A DNA stretch of 64,000 bases from Jaapia argillacea MUCL 33604 (lineage: Eukaryota > Basidiomycota > Agaricomycetes > Jaapiales > Jaapiaceae), in contig KL197718.1 in assembly GCA_000697665.1 (NCBI GenBank), positions 751,099-815,098 of the forward strand. The letters run 5' to 3'. Positions 56,249-64,000 of the stretch are shown here, in pieces. Numbering within the stretch: the first letter of the stretch is position 1; the number at the start of each line of letters is the position of its first letter. Made by a program: the position numbers and the translations under genes. The notes under the pieces were generated by a model. That model worked only from the letters and a program-made list of their open reading frames with translations. It had not been told where the DNA came from and made no database searches.

Positions 56249-58728
56249 GAGGGGTCGCTATTCCTCTTCAACCAATCAACCCGTAGTCGGAGTACTCGGC
56301 ACCGCGACTTCGCACATTGCTTGGCGAGCATATATAAGTAGCAGGATGACTGATGACGAGGAACGGCGGCATGCCATTTACAAGCGCGCGCAGAGTTCCT
56401 CTGAGAAGCATCGGATGGAAATAGCGTCGACGCGTCGCTGATGCCGCTTGAGAGTGATTGGGGGTTAGGGTTGATCGGCCATTCGGGGCTCGGGGGCCGC
56501 ATTGTTTCGGATCTCGGTGGAGGGTGTGGTGTTGAATGTGGCGAGGACGATAACATGGAACTGCGTACACTTGATGAGGTGAGAGTAATTAGGGGGAGGT
56601 CCGGAGGGATCGGTCACATCGTACTTATGTCTCAACGGCGACGCCGAGAAATTGTACCCAACGAAATGAACAGATATCGCAGCTTCATGATAATCTTCAA
56701 TGGTCATACATGATCATTGGCAAGATCTTCTCACGCAATTAGTAACATCGGTGGCTGGAATAGCAGAAAACTCACAACTGGTCTTGAAACGCGTTCCGAT
56801 AACCCTCAAAGGAAGAGGAGAAAAGATGTTAGGTGGGTCAATATTAAAACGCATTGAGATGCTGCTCCTGTCGAAAGGGTGAACGAAAGTGTCGAGTCGT
56901 AGTCGCGGTGGTCCCAATATCGGCTCAGAAACAGGCCAATAGGAATGACTCAACAAAACCCATTCTCGACAGTTTGCATGCACTGCGGGCGAGCAACGTC
57001 AGGATTCCAACTCGGTCGAGATGGTAAGATTCACCAAGGAGGTGTTGGTGATGAAAGCGTGAACACGGGCAACTCGAACAGGGAGTGGGATTTATTGAAA
57101 GGAATGGGGAAAACGCAACTTCGGCAAGTCCACTCCACAGCACAAGGCAAGATTGATATGAGAGCTTTGCCTGGCACATGGAGGTAGTCAGTGGCCTTTC
57201 CTACGTGAGCGTACGTGATTTTGTGGTAATAATGAGGGACTTGTCGCCAAGGCATGACGTTGAAAACTTTAGCAGCCAAATGCTCGGGACACGCGTTGAT
57301 ATCGAAGGCAACGCGAAAACAGGCCTCGCACTCAGGACTCGGTCTCTCGGGAGGGAAAATCTCGCGAGTTAATCTCTGGGATGTCGTTGAGGTTACACAG
57401 ACACGTCGCCACAGACCGACAGGAGCTGTAAGTATTCATATTAATAGCTTGTTTCGCAGATACTTATAGAACGGAATGGAATACACACATTGTCGATGGT
57501 GGGATTGTGAATAGAGCTTCAGAGTTCCCTCGCGACGTCGGTGGCCGACATTCGTGCACGGTCCCGCGTATCATGGTTCAATCAATACCTTTAAATTGAA
57601 ATATGCCGTCATACAACCTTCGGGATCAAGCAGATAATAGTGGACACCGCACAGGTCCGCCAGAATGCGGTCGGAAGTTGTTGCCTTTGCCAAGTATAAA
57701 CTGACCGAGACCAAGAATAAGTTCGCCTGGTATGTAGACAGAAAGGCGGTATGCCAGGCCTCTATCATGGGCGTTGACCAGCGATGGTGTGTACACATGG
57801 ACAGCCGCAAAGAGACCTGCACCCATTCGCGTCAGAGTGAATTTGCGCTGAGGGGACATGTGAGCTGCGCAATGCTGGCAAGGGGTGTCTATGGAGGAAC
57901 TTACACGGGTTTTCGGTCTTCTTCGAGCCTTCTTTGATGTATTGATGCAAGGCTGAACGGGTTTACGTTACCAATTTTTCCCGAGCCGAAAACAGCTCGC
58001 GACTGTGTCTATTCGGGAGACGGGGGACATGGGAGTACTCGACCTGCCAACTCGCCAGACAGAGTAGAGGAATCCCTTGAGATGAAGTGGTCAGGTTGCA
58101 GGTTGGTTGGACTCCTTGAAGTGATGGTTGGAGGTGAAGCGATGGCGTGGCACGCATGGTCGTCGGCAAATTCAACCTTTTTAGTTTGATAGCCGTTTCC
58201 AGCCGCTGGCAAAATGCGAAGCACTTCAACCAGGCGTTTGGCAGCATGTCTGGATAATTGAACTCACAGCTGCTCTACGACGTGGAGAGGAAGGACTGGT
58301 CACGATATCCTAGCGACCCTCTCGCCTCTCAAGATCTTTACCGTTTTCCCCGCAATCCCACACTCCGCCAGCAGTCAAATATCCTCGCATTTCCTGGAGG
58401 ACCTAGTAGAGCTTCTGATAATAGTTCATCTCCAATCATAACAGCATCCGGCAAATCTAAACCAAACAAGATTTTTCTGGGTGCTCTTGTTCCCATATCT
58501 AATTTCGGCCTCGTGCCATAGTGACCTTCGTGGGCCTGATCCTGACATAAGTCGAAATGTCTAAGGCCAAACCATCCCAAGTCCTTTAAGGTAGCGCGGT
58601 CACAATGTATATTCTTCTGGTCTCCTTCCCACCTTTCTCGCTCCGCCTCTCAACTTGGTCCCGGATCCTTGCTGCTCTTTCGTGCACTCTGATCCCAGTC
58701 TCAGCGGCGAAAACATCTGCGTTCGACC
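56249..58728. other. Intergenic region with a possible minus-strand gene
   Basis: Apart from the candidate listed at 56500..57440, nothing is supported. Minus-strand frames at 57571..57859 and 57963..58247 are open but without splice partners. The promoter of the DUF6534 gene must lie in the last few hundred bases. Confidence 0.4.
56500..57440 (-). CDS. Candidate multi-exon gene, unrecognised
   Basis: Three minus-strand stretches read like ordinary protein. One at about 57240..57390 holds EIFPPERPSPECEACFRVAF and DINACPEHLAAKVFNVMPWR. One at about 56840..56985 starts after a consensus acceptor (HANCREWVLLSHSYWPVSEP, LRLDTFVHPFDRSSIS). The third, about 56500..56830, holds LPLRVIGTRFKT and IEDYHEAAISVHFVGYNFSA. 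Good donors occur between them, but start, stop and exact joins are not settled. No family recognised; the CxxC in the first stretch could bind metal. Confidence 0.3.
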
Positions 58729-60389
58729 ATGTCCGACACCTTTTCAGACCCCGGACTAATTGATGGAATGAAGGAGCATCCTAGCTCCTTCATTGGAGCC
58801 TATGTGGCCAATTTATTGGTGCAAGCCTTCCAGACTGGCGTGCTCGTAGACTTATCCATGAAATTCTGGTCTTACGCCCACCACGAGAGCCGTACGATGA
58901 GACTTACAGTGGCATTTGTCTCCGCAGTAGCACTGTATGTTCTTTCCAATCATGACACCTCTCCATATCCGTTGCTTACCTATCTCGCGGCAGCTACCAA
59001 ACAGGAGTGGCACTCTACTCTGGCTGGAGAATATTTGTCCTTGGATATGGGAATTGGCAATCCCTGCTGACGCTGGAATGGCCGGATAGGCTTCAGAGTT
59101 TGGTTGTATGTAATTGCCGCTGTTGAATTCTGTTGATTCTCACAGTCAAAGCTGCTCCTTAGACAACTGCGCTGGCTTCTCCTATTCAAGCCTTTCTGAT
59201 CTGGCGATGTTGGATTGTAAGCTCCCTGCTCCCTGATCTTTCCATCTTAGATGACGACTTCTCTCTCAAAAGCTTACGAACAAAAGCTGGATCACACTTG
59301 TATGTTTAAACCTGAATTGTTACGACCCCGTCTCTGAAACAAACCCCAGGGCGGATTATCATCATTGCTAGTAGCCGCTGTCGCTTCTAGTATCTACCTC
59401 GTGTACGGCGTATTTACGATCTCCGTCACCCCTGATGGCTCAGGAATACGAGGGCAGAACAGTGTAAGCCAGATCATCCTATACAAATCACCGTCCTTAA
59501 CCGGCTTTAGATCTTCTCACTCTGTACGTTTTTCAACGATTCGAAATCACTCTCCTCTTGATTGTGCACCTTTTCACCAGGGGAGATCACTCTGATCCTG
59601 TCGGCTGGTAGGTGACCGCTTCTCCGACGTTATGCATCGTGTCTCACCTTCTCTTCTAGTCCTCGGTACGTATGTCCTTCAGAGCGTCTGATTCTCCAAC
59701 TCAAACCCTTCGAGATATCAGCGTTACTACTATCCTATTAGTTTTCCTCTTGCGCTCTCGATCGAATGTTTTCAGCAGGCGGTTCCGTCGAGTATGTCCC
59801 ATTTATCAGACACTTTATCCGTAACGCTAATGCCTAAGTCATAGGTACTTTTTCGACTTATAATGATCTCATGGGAAGCTGCCGTCCTTCCCTCCGCTTG
59901 CGCAATGGCTGCCGCCCTATCGATTGCCACAATGGTGAGTGAAGCGCCATCTCCGATCTGATGACCCTTGCACTGACGTACCCCCAGAATGGAGGGTTCA
60001 CGAATTTCTGGTACCTGTTCTTCCAAGCCATCCTTGGCAAGCTCTACGTCATGTCCTTGTTGATCACGCTGTGAGCTTCTTTTTGAATCGATCTCTTTTC
60101 ATCTTGTCTGTTGGCTCACGACGACATAGAAACACCCGTGCGAACCTCCGTAAAGGAGACGCAGATGGAGGCTTCCCCGGCGATTCATGGACCCCTCCCC
60201 GAATCGAGATCCATGTGCCCGTAAGCCCACCGCCCACCATCACCACTCCTAAGCTAATCACCCTCCTCACAGACGATGAACGAGGAAGATAGCACAAGCA
60301 CTCAACCAGACATCCTATTCGCTGAAAGTCCTGTTATTGACAATACGACAACGGCTGAAAAGTCAGAGAAACAAGATAGTAGGAGATGA
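58729..60389 (+). CDS. DUF6534 multi-pass membrane protein
   Basis: join(58729..58934, 58994..59105, 59163..59216, 59273..59299, 59350..59463, 59511..59523, 59581..59607, 59715..59791, 59845..59934, 59988..60070, 60130..60220, 60273..60389), 336 aa. The hydrophobic segments fit about seven membrane helices: IGAYVANLLVQAFQTGVLV, LTVAFVSAVALYQTGVALYS, ALASPIQAFLIWRCW, LSSLLVAAVASSIYLVYGVF, EITLILSADISVTTILLVFL, LIMISWEAAVLPSACAMAAA and NFWYLFFQAILGKLYVMSLL. The last, ending in GKLYxxSLLxTLN-R, is the signature of the DUF6534 family, which is greatly expanded in mushrooms and has no known function. The C-terminal tail is polar and cytosolic in character. Twelve small exons, including one of 13 bases, keep the frame; the acceptor at 59714 is chosen from frame alone. 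Length matches the family. Confidence 0.85.
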
Positions 60390-61003
60390 AGGCTGTATGC
60401 TGTCCCGTCATCGAAATGAAGGGGGCCAGTCCTATACGACTAATCATGATGGACCTTTGCGATGGTGCAATTTTCTCTGGGTGAGGTCTTTGGATATCCT
60501 TTGACGATGTCGACGGAAAGTTGCAGGGGAAGTGGGGATTGCTATGTATAGGACTGACGAGGTCTTACGCTTACACCTCTAGCAGGGACGATCATCACTT
60601 GTGCAGCAGGTCGATCAATTTGACATCCAATATCACCCATATTATGTTAAATCATCGCAGAGTAGCCAGTCTTAGCAGTGAAGGCACTGAAGGGGAGAAA
60701 CAAATGTCATAAGCTGAAGGATGGCTACGCTACAGATGTTGAGACATAACGAGGAAAGGGTACAGAATACAAATACGCAAGCACGAGGACAGGGTCCGAG
60801 AGACGAGCCCGATAAAACACAAAGAGTGGTTTTAAGCACAGATGGGCTCGACGGAGACCGCATAGGAACGTTTAGATCGAAATCACGCACTTAGTGCAGA
60901 GAGAGGGATGTGGGCCAAGGATAACAATGATTGCTCACCCAACACCCTGCTTTAGATAGTGTCATCAAAAACGGGGACGATGCGACGAATCAGAAGCAAC
61001 TCA
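60390..61003. other. Intergenic between convergent genes
   Basis: No gene seen. It should hold the 3' ends of the DUF6534 gene and of the kinase-like gene to the right. Confidence 0.5.
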
Positions 61004-62325
61004 TCATTGATGCGGAAACAATACACGTATCTCCTGCAGCCTCTGCACGACTTCCTGCATGGTTGGGCGATCCCATAAGTGGAATGACCAACAATCTCTG
61101 AGGAGGTTCCATAGTTCGTCGCCGATGCTTTGATGTCTCCGTGCTAGATCCAGTTCAGCCTCTCCCTTTGATAATCGACGCACTAATGCGACCGAACCCA
61201 GTCTGAATGGTGGAGTGCCGGCGAAAAGCTATGCGTAAAAATTGTGGGTCAACGAATGGCCAGATGTAGGAAGAGATATGAAATTGACCTCATATATCGA
61301 CGACGCAAACGCATACACATCGCCTGGAAGACTACAAGACGACGCGCCCAGATTAGAGAATTCGTCTTGTGGTTTGTAGACACTACTCGACGGAATCGGT
61401 CGGAATCCCGTAAAGTCGTTGAAGGCTGACTGCAGGAGTAAATTGACCTGCGGATCTGAAACCATCACTTTCAAGTCATCTCTAACGAGAAAGTTATTCT
61501 GGGCGATTAGGATTAGAGACGTGACGCAATGAAAGGGGAGTAAGAAACCGTTGGCTAACAGGATTGATGTTTCCGTGAGGGATGGCGAGGCAGTGGAAGA
61601 TCCGCAACGCCGATGCACACTCCAGAGCCTTCCAAAAGTAGGCGGCGATGATGAGTGAACAATAACGCAGGTAGGCCTAGAATAATGTGAACGCACCAAT
61701 CGCAGCTTGCTTGTACCCGGGTGTTTCCTGACATACTCAAGTATATTCCCATTTTTACACCAGGGCATCACCAGCTCCGGCATGCCTTCTTTTGTCCAGT
61801 GGATGCTTTCGATAGGCCACACAGAGTCTGGATGGCCAAAACCGAATGGGCTGGACGAAAGGAACCGACCAATGAACTAAGCGCTGATGCATTAGCAACA
61901 CTTCACCAATACAAGGTTCATGAATGTGTCACCCTTTGGAAGAGATCCCGACGTGCAGGGATCAACGGTACATTCCCTCCTGATCTGCATCGTCTCTTCG
62001 CCAGCTGTGATTAAGGAACAGATCAACAATTGGAAGTTTACTTGTGTGGTCGTTGAATGATACCCACGACACGTCCATCAGGAAGAACGGCTTCGTATAC
62101 GTCGGATAAGGCACCAGATGCTCTTAACACCCATTTTGGATCCAGCTGCACGAAATCGGTCAAGGAGCTATTCGCGGAAGTGTGATCGAGTGAGAACCGA
62201 CCTGGACAGACATATTGAGCTCGACGGGTTGGGAGATGATAGGTTGAGTGGGCACCAATGAGGATGTGGGGTATGGAACGGTAAATGAGAGGGCCAGGCA
62301 GGGCGAGTTTTTGAACCTGTCCCAC
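61004..62325 (-). CDS. Degenerate kinase-like protein K6
   Basis: The 3' end is clear (stop 61004..61006); the 5' end is uncertain, with the first recognisable exon at about 62040..62190 (SLTDFVQLDPKWVLRASGAL, SDVYEAVLPDGRVVGIIQRP). Next come a hinge exon (WTKEGMPELVMPWCKNGNIL, EYVRKHPG), a catalytic-loop exon and the C-lobe exon LFAGTPPFRLGSVALVRRLS to CWSFHLWDRPTMQEVVQRLQ. The fold is clearly that of a TKL/PK-Tyr-Ser-Thr domain, but every catalytic motif is altered: VAVK is VGIIQR, HRDxKxxN is HGNINPVN, and DFG is DPQ. Frames are open in all recognised exons and C-lobe structure is kept, so this looks like a living pseudokinase gene rather than a relic. Distant from K1-K5. Confidence 0.7.
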
Positions 62326-63183
62326 TGATCAGGAGATCGTAAGTTGTAGTCGGTGGTAGTACAGCATAGAAGCAATTATACAGAGCTTAGCTGCGGTCTG
62401 TGTTACATGAATGAATGAAAGATAATCCCACCAGGAACAGAGGGATGGAGCGGACGGCCATCGGAACGAGTCGGAACGCGTGACATGATTGGTTCGTAGG
62501 TATATTGGATTCCTCAAGGGCATCGACAGGATTGCCACCAAGACACGAACTCTGCGGCGTCCACAACTTGCCCCAACTTCGTTGTGATTGCCACTATGAG
62601 GCGCCAGGTACGATGAAAGTCGTATCCTGAAATTTCATCGAGTGGATTCGAGTTGGTTGCAGAGGTTCGCGGGAGGCTGTTCGCGAATCCTTCTGATCAC
62701 AGCATCTGGGCACTGCAATCCCAATGCGATGGGGCTCAGAGTAATTTTGGCTGCCAAGACCGAAGATTCGTACTTCCAAGAAGCTGAATTTGACGTCAAA
62801 TCTCAACCTCGGTGTCGAGGGAGAAAGGACACACCAGACTCGAGCTCCGCGTCCAGGAAACCACCAGCGCGACAACGCTCCTACATCGCCTCATCTCGGC
62901 TTGACCGATGAGCACATGCACGGCGAACGCTGAGCAACTCCACTCATAGAACATCAGTACGAATGAATTCGCAATAGAGTATAACGCCACAAGAACAGGT
63001 CGTGAAAGAAGAAAAAATTTACATGAACACAACTAAATTGTACAGCACGACGATGTTATTCCATCGTGTTCGGGGGTATATAGGAATGCGGGTATACTAC
63101 AACTGTGTCGCTGTAAACAAATCGGGTTAGAGTCCGATGAGCGGAGAGGACGAAACACAGGTTGGACTCACCGGTTCGTACCA
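62326..63183. other. Intergenic, no gene supported
   Basis: Short frames only. It holds the 5' region of K6 and the 3' flank of K7. Confidence 0.5.
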
Positions 63184-64000
63184 TTAATACAATTCGGCCA
63201 TAATCTTCAACCTTACAACAATGTCGCCCATAGTAGGGCGCGTGAAGGGCTGTGGTGAGAAGCACTGAATGAGCAAGTCCCACATCTCGGTGCCTAGGCC
63301 AGATCGATCGATCAAAGCTAACTCGCCGTCTCCGAGTATGACACGGCTATAATAATTGTTGGGCGAGAAGGGTGGTTTACCCGTGAGAACCTACAAAAGG
63401 AGGCGTATTTGATGAAAAGGGAAAGGACAGAGGCAGAGAAAATGCTCACCTGATACATTACTCCGGCAAAACCAAAGACATCGTCAGGTCTAGTGGGAGC
63501 TGTGAAGGCGTCGTTGTTGCCCGAAAACACTTCGGTAGCTCTGAACATCCAGGAGGAGGGGATTTGGCCCGGGAAGATTTCATTTAGCGTAGCGCTGACT
63601 CGATAGTCGGTGATCACAATATTGTGATCATCTTTGACCATGACATTCCCCTGTGAATGCTCTGAGCTCATGGCCTTGAAGGTATATCATCACGGACAAG
63701 ATACCAACCGGAACGATGTGCCCGTGTGGACCAAGAAGGTGGTGGATGTTTTCAACGGCTTGCGCAAACTTGATTAACTAAAACAATCATCAACAAGTAC
63801 AACGTATTCGGAGCACCAGAAACTCACCATCTTCATCTTCTCGTTGTTGGGTGCGCCGTTCAGATAAGCACAGATATGCCCATTTTGGTAAAAGGGAAGG
63901 GTGACGTCGAGTATTGCGCGTTCATCGCAAGAAACGGAGTTGATGGGTGAGATGTAGGATGAAATCGACCCGGCGTTCTTGGCTCGCTGAAAATAAGCGC
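63184..64000 (-). CDS. Degenerate kinase-like protein K7 (5' end beyond the window)
   Basis: Stop at 63184..63186. Readable exons from the right: a hinge exon with LDVTLPFYQNGHICAYLNGA, IKFAQAVENIHHLLGPHGHI, then QGNVMVKDDHNIVITDYRVS and SSWMFRATEVFSGNN, a DDVFGFAGVMYQ segment, and the C-lobe exon VLTGKPPFSPNNYYSRVILG to RPTMGDIVVRLKIMAELY. The catalytic loop region reads HGHIVP with no Asp, and DFG is DYR, so it is again a pseudokinase of the TKL type. The exon joint after GHIVP is chosen from the frame. K7 and K6 are tandem and on one strand; they share ...FRATEVF/STSVYKP-type changes only weakly, so the duplication is old. Confidence 0.68.

Noticed and set aside
1-64000. LTR retroelements, other capsid-bearing elements, CRISPR arrays
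   Set aside because: Looked for integrase, reverse transcriptase and protease motifs, long terminal repeats and spacer arrays; none recognised. The long repeats are duplicated host genes.

Overview
The window reads as nuclear DNA of a filamentous basidiomycete, most likely an Agaricomycete. Genes are dense and on both strands. They are cut by many 47-60 base GT-AG introns, and the families present (a DUF6534 membrane protein, a fungal PI-PLC, TKL-like pseudokinases, paralogues with an HDQGWS motif) fit that group. All gene models below were spliced by hand so that the frame stays open across every junction.

Left flank (1-7.2 kb): the end of an unrecognised minus-strand gene, two tandem paralogous small genes (1.7-3.1 kb), a small Cys-rich putative zinc protein (minus), tRNA-Gly(UCC) (minus) and an intact epsin gene (plus, 538 aa). 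Right flank (47.8-64 kb): intact Shp1/p47-type Cdc48 cofactor (minus, 384 aa), the MAGE protein Nse3 of the Smc5/6 complex (plus), PI-specific phospholipase C (minus, 655 aa), an AIF/AMID-like FAD oxidoreductase (minus, 446 aa), a DUF6534 membrane protein (plus, 336 aa) and two degenerate kinase-like genes (minus), the last running off the edge.

Middle (about 7.5-47.8 kb): a decayed tandem segmental duplication. Anchors from the epsin 3' end, a pseudokinase gene, an unresolved block (called H/I/J here) and Shp1 recur in the same order and orientation with a basic period of about 7.8 kb. Complete epsin stands only at the left end and complete Shp1 only at the right end. Every inner junction carries a broken Shp1 followed by a broken epsin tail. 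That is what repeated unequal exchange would leave if the original breakpoints lay inside those two genes. The kinase copies are the best kept part; all copies that can be read have HGR[IVL]H in place of the catalytic HRDxK. In the third unit the kinase is replaced by about 8.3 kb of unrelated sequence. This carries a clean trypsin-like serine peptidase gene (531 aa, triad H209/D342/S477) and a two-finger C2H2 protein (364 aa).

The flanking genes are ordinary housekeeping functions: endocytosis, Cdc48/ubiquitin, Smc5/6, phosphoinositide signalling and redox. They do not form one pathway. The accessory interest lies in the array, its pseudokinases and the inserted peptidase/C2H2 pair. I recognised no retroelement, capsid element, CRISPR array or toxin gene.
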